Notes under the pieces: model-generated | What the model was told of the DNA's origin: nothing | The model's input: the letters and a program-made list of their open reading frames with translations, nothing else | Databases searched by the model: none | Made by a program: the position numbers and the translations under genes | Source: Bog-756 sp963738545 | GTDB taxonomy: Bacteria; Actinomycetota; Acidimicrobiia; Acidimicrobiales; RAAP-2 | Length of the DNA stretch: 64,000 nucleotides | NCBI GenBank assembly: GCA_963738545.1 | Contig: CAVTXA010000009.1 | Coordinates: forward strand, 558,001-622,000 | Reading direction: 5' to 3' | Part shown: piece by piece, positions 47,924 to 56,403 of the stretch | Position numbering within the stretch: the first letter of the stretch is position 1 | How the letters are laid out: every line of letters starts with the position of its first letter

Positions 47924-48583
47924 GTGGCCAGTCAATCCAGCGGCGAGGGGCAGCCGGCATCCGTGCTGGAGCCTTCGGAGGACGACTCGGGCCCGCCGCC
48001 GCCGCTCGAGCGGGTCCGGGGCCGTGGCTACCGGATGGTGGTGGAGTGGACCATCATCCTCATGGCGGTGCTGCTGTGCACCGTGCTGCTGCGCACCTAT
48101 GTGGTCCAGTCCTTCTTCATCCCGTCGGGGTCGATGCTGCCCACCCTCCAGGTGGGGGACCGGATCATCGTGGACAAGCTCAGCTACCACCTCCACGACG
48201 TGCACCGGGGGGACATCGTGGTCTTCGCCCGGCCCCCCCTGGAGGACCAGCAGTACGCCGACCTCGTCAAGCGGGTCATCGGGCTGCCCGGCGAGACCAT
48301 CTCGTCCAAGGACGGGGACGTCTACATCGACGGGAAGAAGCTGAACGAGCCCTGGCTGCCGCCCGCCGAGCAGAACCAAACCGGGCCCCTGGCCGGCGAC
48401 GACCCCCACCCCCAGTTCAATCTGCCCGGACCGGTCCACATCCCCGAGGGCGACTACTACGTGATGGGGGACAACCGCACCGACTCCGAGGACAGCCGGT
48501 TCTTCGGGCCCATACCGAGGTCCCTCATCGTCGGGCGCGCCGTGGCCGTGATCTGGCCGCTGAGTCATATCAAGGGGCTCTAG
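47924..48583 (+). CDS. lepB: Signal peptidase I (first of two tandem copies)
   Basis: The 219-residue membrane protease removes signal peptides of exported proteins. After an acidic, Pro-rich cytoplasmic start, one membrane helix (WTIILMAVLLCTVLLRTYVV) leads to the catalytic box FIPSGSMLPTL with S70, and DLVKRVIGLPG with the general-base K116. MGDNRTDSEDSRFFG (box E) completes the site. The gene is followed after about 120 nt by a clear paralogue, which suggests a local duplication. Confidence 0.94.
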   Translation: MASQSSGEGQPASVLEPSEDDSGPPPPLERVRGRGYRMVVEWTIILMAVLLCTVLLRTYVVQSFFIPSGSMLPTLQVGDRIIVDKLSYHLHDVHRGDIVVFARPPLEDQQYADLVKRVIGLPGETISSKDGDVYIDGKKLNEPWLPPAEQNQTGPLAGDDPHPQFNLPGPVHIPEGDYYVMGDNRTDSEDSRFFGPIPRSLIVGRAVAVIWPLSHIKGL

Positions 48584-48687
48584 AGGTCTGTCCCGGGGGC
48601 CGCCCGTGACCCCCGGGCGTGGCGACGACTCGACAACCACCGGGCTCTCGATCCGGCCGGTGAGGTCCGGATCCAGAGAGCGTGGGG

Positions 48688-48693
48688 TAGCCT
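48688..48693 (+). promoter_or_regulatory. -10-like box of second signal peptidase gene
   Basis: TAGCCT, 9 nt, GTG 48703. Confidence 0.4.
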
Positions 48694-48702
48694 CGCACCC
48701 TG

Positions 48703-49653
48703 GTGGACTCCGACCTGCACCCCCCCTCCGTCGCCGTCCCCACCTCGCCCGCCGCCTCCTGGCCGGGGGCGATGGCGGTGCCCACCCTTGAGTTCGCCGC
48801 CCCCCGGCCGCTCACTCCCCAGCCGGCGACGCCGGCACCCTACGCCGCCACCCCGGTCCCGAGCCTTCCCGTCCCGGGCCCCCCGTGGTCCGATGACCAT
48901 CCGCCCCCCGTGCCTCCCCGGGGATCCGCCACCGCGGTGTCCGGGCCCGGCCCGGTGCCCGCGCCACCAACGGGTCCTCCCCGGTGGCGGTGGTGGCTCG
49001 AGTGGGTGGCCGTCGTGCTCGTGGCCCTGGTTCTCGCCTTCGGTGTGCGCACGTACGTGGCCCAGATGTTCTACATCCCGTCGGGGTCGATGCTCCCCAC
49101 CCTGCAGGTCGGCGACCGCATCGTGGTCGACAAGCTCAGCTACCACCTCCACGGGGTCCACCGGGGCGACATCGTGGTCTTCCGACGGCCGCCCCTCGAG
49201 CACGCCGACTACTCCGATCTCGTGAAGCGGGTGATCGGGCTCCCCGGTGACACGGTGTCCAGCGTCGACGGTCGGGTCTACATCGACGGCAAGCCGCTGG
49301 CCGAGCCGTGGCTACCCACTCCCGAGCCGATGACCTCGCCCAGCCCGGTGGCCGAGGGGTTCAGCCTCATGCATCCCTACACCGTCCCGGCCGGTGAGTA
49401 CTTCGTCATGGGCGACAACCGGACCAACTCGGAGGACAGCCGGTACTTCGGCCCGATACCCGCCGATCTGATCGTGGGCAAGATGGCCTTCGTGGCGTGG
49501 CCGCTCGACGACTCCGGGTGGTTGGTGGTGCTGACCGGCCTGGCCGCCGTCCTGGTCGTGGCCATCGCCATCGTCGCCCTGCGTGGCCGGCCCTCGGCCA
49601 GGCCCCGGCGGTCGGTTCCCCTCCGGGGACCCCCGGTACCGGACACGCCCTGA
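48703..49653 (+). CDS. lepB: Signal peptidase I (second copy) with long Pro-rich N-terminus
   Basis: The 316-residue paralogue keeps S129 in YIPSGSMLPTL and K175 in DLVKRVIGLPG, and box E in MGDNRTNSEDSRYFG. It differs in a cytoplasmic N-terminal extension of about 90 residues rich in Pro, Ala and Thr, and in a second, C-terminal membrane helix (WLVVLTGLAAVLVVAIAIVAL) followed by a basic tail. The two copies are near-identical around the active site, so they probably differ in partners or regulation rather than chemistry. Confidence 0.92.
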   Translation: MDSDLHPPSVAVPTSPAASWPGAMAVPTLEFAAPRPLTPQPATPAPYAATPVPSLPVPGPPWSDDHPPPVPPRGSATAVSGPGPVPAPPTGPPRWRWWLEWVAVVLVALVLAFGVRTYVAQMFYIPSGSMLPTLQVGDRIVVDKLSYHLHGVHRGDIVVFRRPPLEHADYSDLVKRVIGLPGDTVSSVDGRVYIDGKPLAEPWLPTPEPMTSPSPVAEGFSLMHPYTVPAGEYFVMGDNRTNSEDSRYFGPIPADLIVGKMAFVAWPLDDSGWLVVLTGLAAVLVVAIAIVALRGRPSARPRRSVPLRGPPVPDTP

Positions 49654-49724
49654 GGGCCGCGCCCCGGGCCTGGGACGGACCGGCGTGGTGACCGGGCCGG
49701 GGCCCTGACAGCCCGGGCCGCCGG

Positions 49725-49730
49725 TACACT
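49725..49730 (+). promoter_or_regulatory. Leaderless-type -10 box of tatA/B
   Basis: TACACT, 7 nt, GTG 49738. Confidence 0.5.
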
Positions 49731-49737
49731 GCACTCC

Positions 49738-50208
49738 GTGCCCTTCCTCAGCCCGGCGAAGCTGTTGGTCATCTTGGTGGTGGCCCTCATCGTCCTCGGT
49801 CCGGACAAGCTGCCCAAGATGGCCAAGCAGATCGGTGGCCTCTGGGGTGACTTCCGCAAGTTCCGCGAGCGCCTGGAGTCCGACGTGCGGGGCTCCTTCC
49901 CCGATCTGCCCTCCACCGAGACCATCGCCCAGGCCGTGCGGTCACCCCTCTCGTTCCTCGACAACCTGGCCGACACCCACAGCGCCGAGAACGGGACCAC
50001 ATCCGGGTCCGGTCTCGGCACCGAAGTACCTGACGTGCAAGGCGATGCCGTACAGCCGTCGTCGGAGTCCAACCGCCCGGCGGGGACCGTCCAGGCCACT
50101 GAGGAGACACCCGGGCTACCCGAGGTGCTGATCGTCGATCCGGGAGGCATCGTCCATCAGGTCCGCTCGAACGGCCGGGCCATCCCCGACGATCCAGGGA
50201 TGAACTGA
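49738..50208 (+). CDS. Twin-arginine translocase TatA/TatB-type subunit
   Basis: The 156-residue product has the TatA/B layout: a short membrane helix (PAKLLVILVVALIVLGPDKLP), the hinge, an amphipathic helix (MAKQIGGLWGDFRKFRERLE), and a disordered polar tail of about 100 residues. The GPDKLP hinge and longer tail resemble TatB. A TatA cannot be excluded. tatC follows after 49 nt, as in mycobacterial tatA-tatC-helY. Confidence 0.9.
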   Translation: MPFLSPAKLLVILVVALIVLGPDKLPKMAKQIGGLWGDFRKFRERLESDVRGSFPDLPSTETIAQAVRSPLSFLDNLADTHSAENGTTSGSGLGTEVPDVQGDAVQPSSESNRPAGTVQATEETPGLPEVLIVDPGGIVHQVRSNGRAIPDDPGMN

Positions 50209-50257
50209 CCCGGCCGTCCCGGCGCCAGTCCCCCCGATCACGACGAGTCGAGCAACC

Positions 50258-51007
50258 ATGGCCATCTCCCTGAAGCGACGAAGCGAGGCCCGGCCCAAGC
50301 CGGACTCGATGACGCTGGTCGAGCACCTCACCGAGCTGCGCAGCCGGGTCCTGGTGTGCGCCGTGGCCTTCGTGGTCACGGCCACGGTGGCGTTCCTCCT
50401 GTACCCATGGATCCTGTCGTTCCTCAAGCACCCCTACTGCCAGGTGGCGCCCCACCGGTGCGGGTTCTACATCACCGGGCCCCTGGACGGACTGGCCTTG
50501 CGGGTGAAGATCGCCGCGTACGGGGGACTGTTCCTGGCCTCGCCCGTCTTGTTGTGGGAGTTGTGGCGCTTCATCACCCCGGGGCTGAAGCGCAACGAGA
50601 AGAAATACGCCATCCCCTTCATCGTGGCCTCCATCGTGCTGTTCGCCCTGGGCTGCCTGGTGGCCTATCTGACCTTCCCCCACGCCCTCAACTTCCTCGA
50701 CCATATCGGCGGCCCGAGCCTGACCGAGATCCTCGACCCCACCAAGTACCTCAGCCTCATCGTCTTGATGATGACCATCTTCGGGCTGACCTTCGAGTTC
50801 CCCGTGCTGCTGGTCTCCTTGGAGCTGGCCGGGGTGCTCACACCCAAGCAGCTGTCCTCCTGGCGGCGGTGGGCCATCGTGCTCATCGTTGTGGTGGCCG
50901 GGGTGATCACCCCGAGCTCCGACCCCTTCTCCATGATGGCCCTGGCCGTCCCGCTGTACATCTTCTACGAGCTCTCGATCATCGTCGGGAGGATCCTCAA
51001 CCGATGA
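50258..51007 (+). CDS. tatC: Twin-arginine translocase subunit TatC
   Basis: The 249-residue receptor of the Tat pathway has six membrane helices. TatC marks are MTLVEHLTELRSRV at the start, KIAAYGGLFLASPVLLWELWRFITPGL, FGLTFEFPVLLVSLE and VVVAGVITPSSDPFSM. The N-terminal basic region binds twin-arginine signals. The stop overlaps the helY ATG as ATGA. Confidence 0.97.
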   Translation: MAISLKRRSEARPKPDSMTLVEHLTELRSRVLVCAVAFVVTATVAFLLYPWILSFLKHPYCQVAPHRCGFYITGPLDGLALRVKIAAYGGLFLASPVLLWELWRFITPGLKRNEKKYAIPFIVASIVLFALGCLVAYLTFPHALNFLDHIGGPSLTEILDPTKYLSLIVLMMTIFGLTFEFPVLLVSLELAGVLTPKQLSSWRRWAIVLIVVVAGVITPSSDPFSMMALAVPLYIFYELSIIVGRILNR

Positions 51008-53076
51008 CCCCGGGGCGGGCCGCAGGAGCGACCCGGCGCGCCGGCGACGAGGGGGCAGGAGAGGGCCTGCGGGAGCGGTTCGTGGCCGACGTCGGCTTCC
51101 CGCTCGACGCGTTCCAGCAGCGGGCCATGGACGCCATCGACCGGGGGGAGTCGGTGCTGGTGTCGGCGCCCACGGGCTCGGGCAAGACCCTGATCGCCGA
51201 CTACGCCGCTTCCCGAGCCCTGGAGGCCGGAGGCAAGGCCTTCTACACCACCCCGATCAAGGCCCTCTCCAACCAGAAGTTCGCCGAGCTGTCGGCCCGC
51301 TACGGCGAGCACCGGGTGGGCCTGTTGACCGGCGACGTCTCCCACCAGGCCCATGCCCCCATCGTGGTCATGACCACCGAGGTCCTCCGCAACATGCTCT
51401 TCGCCCGCTCGTCGGTCCTCGACGGGCTGGCCGTGGTCGTGCTGGACGAGGTGCACTACCTCCAGGATCCCTACCGCGGGTCGGTGTGGGAGGAGGTGCT
51501 GGTGCTCACGCCCGCCGGGGTCTCCTTCGTCAGCCTGTCGGCCACGGTCAGTAACGCCAAGGACTTCGGGGCCTGGCTGACCTCGATCCGTGGGACCACC
51601 AGGGTCATCGTGGAGACCCACCGGCCGGTCACCTTGCACAACCACTACGTCCTGGCCGAGCGGGGGAGGGATCACCTCACGGTGATCCCGCTCCTCCGGG
51701 ACGGCAAGGCCAATCCCGACGGGGTGGCCCTCGACGACCGACGCCGGCGCAACCCCCGACACCGTCTCCGGGTGCCCCGCCGGGGGGAGGTGGTGGAGTA
51801 CCTGGCGGCCTCGGGCATGTTGCCCGCCATCACCTTCATCTTCTCGCGGGCGGCCTGCGACGACGCCACCCGACAGTGCCTCCAGGACGGGATCCGGCTG
51901 ACGACGGCCGAGGAGCGGGCGCGGATCCGTCAGCTCACCGAGGCGGCCGTGGAGCGTCTGGGGGACGACGATCTCCGCACCCTGGGCTACGGCCCGTGGT
52001 CGGCCGCCCTGGAGGCCGGCATCGCCCCCCACCACGCCGGGCTCGTCCCCGCCTTCCGCCAGGCGGTCGAGCAGTGCTTCTCCGAGGGTCTGTTGAAGGT
52101 GGTGTTCGCCACCGAGACCCTGGCCCTCGGGATCAACATGCCCGCCCGCACCGTGGTGGTGGAGCGGTTCGCCAAGTTCCGGGGCGCCGACACCTCGGCG
52201 CTGACCTCGGGTGAGTACCGGCAGCTGACCGGCCGCGCCGGGCGCCGGGGCATCGACACGGTCGGACACGCCATGGTGCTGTGGTCCCAGGCCACGCCCT
52301 TCGCCCTGGTGGCCCGGACGGCCACGGCCCCGCCCCCCGACCTGGTCTCCTCGTTCCACCCGACCTACAACCTGGCGGTGAACCTGGTCCGGCGATGGAC
52401 GAGGGACGAGGCCTACGGGCTCCTGGCCGCCTCCTACGGCCAGTGGCAGGCCCCACCGGGCTCGGAGTCCCTGGAGGCACAGTTGGACCGGCGGCTGGCC
52501 ATCCTCGGGGAGCGGGGATGCCTGGACGGCTGGCGGATCACCGACGCCGGACGCATCCTGGCCTCGATCTACCACGAGTCCGACCTGCTGGTGGCCGAGG
52601 CTCTCCGAGAGGGCCTGTTCGACGGGCTGGACGTGGCCGCCCTGGCCGGGGTGGCCTCGGCCCTGACCTTCGAGGCCCGGCGGGTCCCCGACCGGGACGT
52701 GGCCCCACGGCAACCGGTCGTGGTGGAGCGCCTGGCCCGTCTGGACGGACTGGCCTCGGCCCTCCGGTCCGACGAGCGCCGGGTGGGCCTGCGTCGGACC
52801 CGACGTCCCGACGGGGGCCTGGTCAGGGCCGTGATGGCCTGGTCGAAGGGGTCCACGCTGGACTCGGTGCTCCGGGAGACCGACGTGGCCCCGGGTGACT
52901 TCGTGCGGAACATCCGCCAGCTCATCGACCTGGTCCGCCAGCTGTCCCAGGTGGCCCCGGACCCCGCCACGCGGGAGGCCGCCGAGCTGGCCGTGGCCAC
53001 CCTGCGCCGCGGGGTGGTCGGCGCCGACGACCCGGCCGGCATGGGGTCCGCGCCCGAGGGGCCGACTCCGTCGTAG
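51004..53076 (+). CDS. helY: Ski2/Mtr4-like DEAD/DEAH-box RNA helicase HelY
   Basis: The 690-residue helicase shows Walker A SAPTGSGKT, motif Ia TTPIKALSNQKF, the DEVH box VLDEVHYLQD, motif III SLSATVSN, and motif VI QLTGRAGRRGID. A C-terminal DSHCT-like helical domain (DGGLVRAVMAWSKGSTLDSVL, then GDFVRNIRQLIDLVRQLSQ) follows. It is shorter than mycobacterial HelY (about 900 residues), lacking much of the region between. It likely unwinds structured RNA. The position after tatC equals Rv2092c. Confidence 0.93.
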   Translation: MTPGRAAGATRRAGDEGAGEGLRERFVADVGFPLDAFQQRAMDAIDRGESVLVSAPTGSGKTLIADYAASRALEAGGKAFYTTPIKALSNQKFAELSARYGEHRVGLLTGDVSHQAHAPIVVMTTEVLRNMLFARSSVLDGLAVVVLDEVHYLQDPYRGSVWEEVLVLTPAGVSFVSLSATVSNAKDFGAWLTSIRGTTRVIVETHRPVTLHNHYVLAERGRDHLTVIPLLRDGKANPDGVALDDRRRRNPRHRLRVPRRGEVVEYLAASGMLPAITFIFSRAACDDATRQCLQDGIRLTTAEERARIRQLTEAAVERLGDDDLRTLGYGPWSAALEAGIAPHHAGLVPAFRQAVEQCFSEGLLKVVFATETLALGINMPARTVVVERFAKFRGADTSALTSGEYRQLTGRAGRRGIDTVGHAMVLWSQATPFALVARTATAPPPDLVSSFHPTYNLAVNLVRRWTRDEAYGLLAASYGQWQAPPGSESLEAQLDRRLAILGERGCLDGWRITDAGRILASIYHESDLLVAEALREGLFDGLDVAALAGVASALTFEARRVPDRDVAPRQPVVVERLARLDGLASALRSDERRVGLRRTRRPDGGLVRAVMAWSKGSTLDSVLRETDVAPGDFVRNIRQLIDLVRQLSQVAPDPATREAAELAVATLRRGVVGADDPAGMGSAPEGPTPS

Positions 53077-53079
53077 TGT
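53074..53079 (+). promoter_or_regulatory. -10-like box of the ThyX-like gene
   Basis: TAGTGT overlaps the helY stop codon and lies 9 nt before ATG 53089. Confidence 0.35.
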
Positions 53080-53088
53080 GATCGGGGC

Positions 53089-54747
53089 ATGTTCCCCTAT
53101 GCCGTAGAGACGTACACCGCCGACGAGGAAGACATCCTGCGGCGCTATGTCACGAATCTGGACCGGCCGGTGTTCGCCCTGGTCAACCTGCCCGAAGTGG
53201 TCAAGGGCGCCCTTTTCGCCCGGTACTCCCGCTCGCCCAAGAGCCTGCGCCGGCTGTTCCTCGACGAGTTCGTGGGCGAACTGGACATCTCCGGCGACGC
53301 CACCGTCGACGCCACCGTGGGCCTGAAGCGGGCCGAGGACCTCTACGAGAAGGTGTTCTTCGAGTACGGGGACGACTCGGTGGCCCAGCTGGGCGGCGTC
53401 CACCTGGCCTGCGAACAGGCGTCCAACGTGCTGACCAAGGTGCTCGAGTGGGGCCGCCTCATGGCCTATCTCGAGCAGTCCACCCGCTACATCGCCTACA
53501 ACCAACGGCTGTCCACGGGCCACTACCGGTACTACCGGGACCCGGGCCTGCTCGACTCCCCGCTCGGGGCCCGGTACGTGGGCGACATGGACCGCATGTT
53601 CGACACCTACGGCGAGCTGCTCGTCGAGGCCCAGGCCTGGTTGGCGGCCCGCCATCCACGCCAGGCCGGGGACTCCGACTTCGTCCACCGCCAGGCGGTG
53701 CGAGCCAAGGCCCTCGACGCCCTCCGGGGCCTGCTGCCGGCGGCGTCGCTCTCCAACGTGGGCATCTACGGGACGGGCCAGTCCTACGAGATGCTGTTGA
53801 TGCGGATGCGGTCGCACCCTCTCGGTGAGGCCCGCGCCTACGCCGATCTGATGCTCGAGGAGCTGCGCAAGGTCATCCCGTCCTTCCTCACCCGCGTGGA
53901 CCGGCCCGACCGGGGGGGGTCGTGGTCCACCTACCTCGAGCGCACCCGGGACCGGACCGCCGAGCTGGTGGAGGACCTGTTCCCCGATCTCGTCTCCCCG
54001 ACGGACACCCCGACCGGGGGTCCCTCGGGCCAGCCCTCGGTCACGCTGCTCGACTTCGACCCCGAGGGCGAGGACAAGGTGGTGGCCGCCATCTGCGCCC
54101 CCCTGGTCGACCGACCCGAGGAGGAGGTGGTCCGCCGGGTCCGCCTGCTGGGAGCCGAGGAGAAGCGCAGCCTCCTCCGGGCCTACGTCGGCGAGCGGAC
54201 CAACCGACGCCACCGTCCCGGCCGGGCCTTCGAGCGCACCGGGTACCGGTTCGACGTCGTCACCGACTACGGCGCCTTCCGCGACCTCCAGCGCCACCGG
54301 ATGCTCACCGTGGAGTGGCAGCCCCTCGGGACGACGTTGGGCTACGACGTGCCCGAGGTGGTGGCCGATGCCGGCATGACCGAACGGTACGTGGCCTCCA
54401 TCGAGCGGTCCCGTCAGCTGGCCGAGGCGCTCGCCCCCACTTTCCCGGTGCAGTCGTCCTACGCCGTGTCCCTGGCCTACCGGATCCGGTATTCCATGCA
54501 GATGAACGCGCGGGAGGCCATGCACCTCCTCGAGCTGAGGTCGGGACCCCAGGGTCACGCCAGCTACCGGTGGGTGGCCCAGGAGATGCACCGGCTCATC
54601 GCCGGACAGGCCGGGCACCGCCTGTTGGCCGAGGCCATGTCGTACGTCGACTTCGGTGCCGAGGACCTCGAGCGACTGGAGTCGGAGCGCCGTGCTGAGA
54701 GCAAGAGAAATTCGTTGTCCGCAGCAGGAAATCCCGTAATCCGCTGA
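53089..54747 (+). CDS. Tandem two-domain ThyX-like protein (FAD-dependent thymidylate synthase family)
   Basis: The 552-residue protein is two ThyX-like domains in a row, about twice canonical length. First half: YGDDSVAQLGGVHLACEQ, then WGRLMAYLEQSTRYI (121-135). Relative to the ThyX signature RHR-x7-S, it has WGR-x7-S131. Second half: RHRMLTVEWQP (402-412), with RHR but Pro at the Ser position. Both halves keep the family's late helix (SYEMLLMRMRSHPLGEARAYA, LLELRSGPQGHASYRW). Whether it makes dTMP is uncertain; a composite active site is possible. No thyA is in the window. Confidence 0.8.
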   Translation: MFPYAVETYTADEEDILRRYVTNLDRPVFALVNLPEVVKGALFARYSRSPKSLRRLFLDEFVGELDISGDATVDATVGLKRAEDLYEKVFFEYGDDSVAQLGGVHLACEQASNVLTKVLEWGRLMAYLEQSTRYIAYNQRLSTGHYRYYRDPGLLDSPLGARYVGDMDRMFDTYGELLVEAQAWLAARHPRQAGDSDFVHRQAVRAKALDALRGLLPAASLSNVGIYGTGQSYEMLLMRMRSHPLGEARAYADLMLEELRKVIPSFLTRVDRPDRGGSWSTYLERTRDRTAELVEDLFPDLVSPTDTPTGGPSGQPSVTLLDFDPEGEDKVVAAICAPLVDRPEEEVVRRVRLLGAEEKRSLLRAYVGERTNRRHRPGRAFERTGYRFDVVTDYGAFRDLQRHRMLTVEWQPLGTTLGYDVPEVVADAGMTERYVASIERSRQLAEALAPTFPVQSSYAVSLAYRIRYSMQMNAREAMHLLELRSGPQGHASYRWVAQEMHRLIAGQAGHRLLAEAMSYVDFGAEDLERLESERRAESKRNSLSAAGNPVIR

Positions 54748-54748
54748 C

Positions 54749-54772
54749 CTGGGAAGTTTCAGAAACTCCCAG
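54749..54772 (+). terminator. Hairpin after the ThyX-like gene
   Basis: CTGGG-A-AGTTT and AAACT-CCCAG pair with one bulged A and a 3-nt loop, just after the stop codon. There is no T-tract. Confidence 0.6.
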
Positions 54773-55211
54773 GTGGGATGGGGTGCATGCCATTTGACGT
54801 GGGACCGTGCCCGTGGCCTATCGTTCGCCCAGTCCCAGTCGCCCCGATAGGCGCACCTCGCGATCTCGGTCGTCAGGTGCGACTGGAGGGGGGGATGCTG
54901 TGAGAGGCGGAGGGAGGCCCAGGGGATCGAGTAGAAAACACTTCCCCGAGACCGGCGACGCAAGTCGAAGGTAGCGGGGGAGTGGTGCCAAAGACCCCTG
55001 GGTCCGACCGCCTGCCGTACTGCAGTGCGGATGGACGCAACCTCGAAACGAAGGCCCGCCCGGGCCGGTCCTGGCGCCGTCGGCCGGGAATACCCCAGCC
55101 GTCCTGGTGGTTCGAACAGTGCCGGACCGTCAGCACGGGTGCGGTGCCACAGGGAGGAGCCGGGCCGGACCGGCTCGGACCGAATGCGAACGAAACGGTG
55201 ACGGAACCGTC

Positions 55212-55217
55212 TATGCT
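55212..55217 (+). promoter_or_regulatory. -10 box of the DUF4193 gene
   Basis: TATGCT about 30 nt before ATG 55247; GGAAAG serves as ribosome site, so this gene has a short leader. Confidence 0.45.
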
Positions 55218-55246
55218 CCCGCCCAACTCACCACGGAAAGACCTAG

Positions 55247-55717
55247 ATGCCACAAGAACTCGACGAAGTCGAAGGGCCCGATGAACTGATCGAGGGAGAC
55301 CTCGATGAGTTGGCCGACGACGACGACCTCATTGCTGAAGACGGACTGGCGATCGCCGACGACGATGACGACGACGTCGAGATCGCCGTGGTGGTCGAGG
55401 ACGACGACGTCCCTGCCGTAGCCGAGCCCGCGGCCAAGACGGCCAAGGCCGGCGAGGAGACCGACGAGGACGACGAAGAGGAGCCCGACGACGAGGACGT
55501 CGAGGCCAGCCTGGACACCATCTTGAAGGAGCGGCTGGTCGTCGAGGAGCCCGAGGACGACGAGGACGCCCCCGAGCCCGAGGATCGCACGGCCGACGGC
55601 GTCGAGCGGGTGTTGCCCAAGCAGCCCGGTGAGTTCGTGTGCCGGTCCTGCTTCCTCGTCAAGCACCCCAACCAACTGGCGGACCGGAAGAAGATGCTCT
55701 GTCGCGACTGCGTGTGA
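55247..55717 (+). CDS. DUF4193 family zinc-binding acidic protein
   Basis: The 156-residue product ends in the DUF4193 signature: LPKQPGEFVCRSCFLVKHPN followed by a C-terminal CRDCV, forming a two-CxxC zinc site. The first 120 residues are extremely acidic, with runs of Asp and Glu, longer than in typical 95-100 residue relatives. The family is confined to actinobacteria and its function is unknown. It is probably co-transcribed with the next gene, 12 nt away. Confidence 0.85.
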   Translation: MPQELDEVEGPDELIEGDLDELADDDDLIAEDGLAIADDDDDDVEIAVVVEDDDVPAVAEPAAKTAKAGEETDEDDEEEPDDEDVEASLDTILKERLVVEEPEDDEDAPEPEDRTADGVERVLPKQPGEFVCRSCFLVKHPNQLADRKKMLCRDCV

Positions 55718-55729
55718 CGGGAACCGACC

Positions 55730-56365
55730 ATGGCTGAATCCGAGGCTGCACCCGACGAGGACCGACCCCCGGGCAGCACCGTCAACGAGAAGCTCCTCGA
55801 CGCGTTGGTGTACGTCCCCGCCGGTCTGGCTCTCTCGGTCGTCGAGGAGCTTCCCCGCCTGGCCGCCCGGGGGCGGGAGCGCCTCGGGGTGCGGGTGTCC
55901 TCGGCCCGTGCCGTGGGCCAGTTCGCCGTCAAGGCCGGGCACGACGAGTTCCTGCGGCGGTCCGAGGGCTGGTTCCCGCGGTCGGGCCACCGACCCACGC
56001 CCGACGACGGACCCACCTCCACGGTGGCGACCGGGCCGGCGAAGCCGCCCGCCGACACCGACCCGCCTACCGAGCCTGCGTCGCCCTCCGTTCCCGGCAC
56101 CCACGGTGCCCCGGCCGCCCCGGAGGAGGGTCCCGGATCGGTCCCCGGCAGCGACCCGCCCGACAGCGGCAGCAACGGTCACGTTCCGACGGTGACTACC
56201 CTGTCCATCCCCGGGTTCGATGCCCTGTCCGCCTCGCAGGTCGTCCAACGACTCGACGGACTGAACCGCTCCGAGCTGGTGTCGGTCCGGGCGTATGAGG
56301 CCTCCACCCGGGGGCGTCGGACCATCCTCAACCGGGTGGACCAACTGCTCGACGAACGGTCCTGA
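55730..56365 (+). CDS. Hypothetical protein with disordered centre
   Basis: The 211-residue product has a helical N-terminal part (VNEKLLDALVYVPAGLALSVVEEL, then GVRVSSARAVGQFAVKAGHDEFL), a Pro/Gly-rich disordered middle of about 75 residues, and a C-terminal helical domain (FDALSASQVVQRLDGLNRSELVSVRAYE, then RRTILNRVDQLL). The last segment resembles short helix-hairpin repeats found in other actinobacterial proteins of unknown role. No catalytic motif is seen. Confidence 0.65.
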   Translation: MAESEAAPDEDRPPGSTVNEKLLDALVYVPAGLALSVVEELPRLAARGRERLGVRVSSARAVGQFAVKAGHDEFLRRSEGWFPRSGHRPTPDDGPTSTVATGPAKPPADTDPPTEPASPSVPGTHGAPAAPEEGPGSVPGSDPPDSGSNGHVPTVTTLSIPGFDALSASQVVQRLDGLNRSELVSVRAYEASTRGRRTILNRVDQLLDERS

Positions 56366-56403
56366 CCCCGGGGGCGGGGCCGGCCGGACAGGGAGGAGGC
56401 GAC

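Larger units (their letters stand above)
54748..55246. other. 500-base non-coding region before the DUF4193 gene
   Basis: No gene is supported. It has a terminator-like hairpin (54749-54772), a promoter-like TTGACG - 19 nt - TATCGT (54794-54824), a stem GCACCT/AGGTGC around 54854-54883, and a -10-like TATGCT at 55212-55217 that probably serves the next gene. A structured RNA is possible, but RNase P, tmRNA and SRP cores were not recognised. Confidence 0.45.

Noticed and set aside
50965..54963. A 1332-codon open frame on the minus strand across helY and the ThyX-like gene.
   Set aside because: It is antisense to two genes with clear motifs, and its translation is low-complexity Gly/His/Arg. 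Long antisense frames are expected at this GC content.
55109..55117. GGTTCGAAC, resembling a tRNA T-loop.
   Set aside because: The flanking bases do not form a T-stem or acceptor stem, and no anticodon arm can be drawn.
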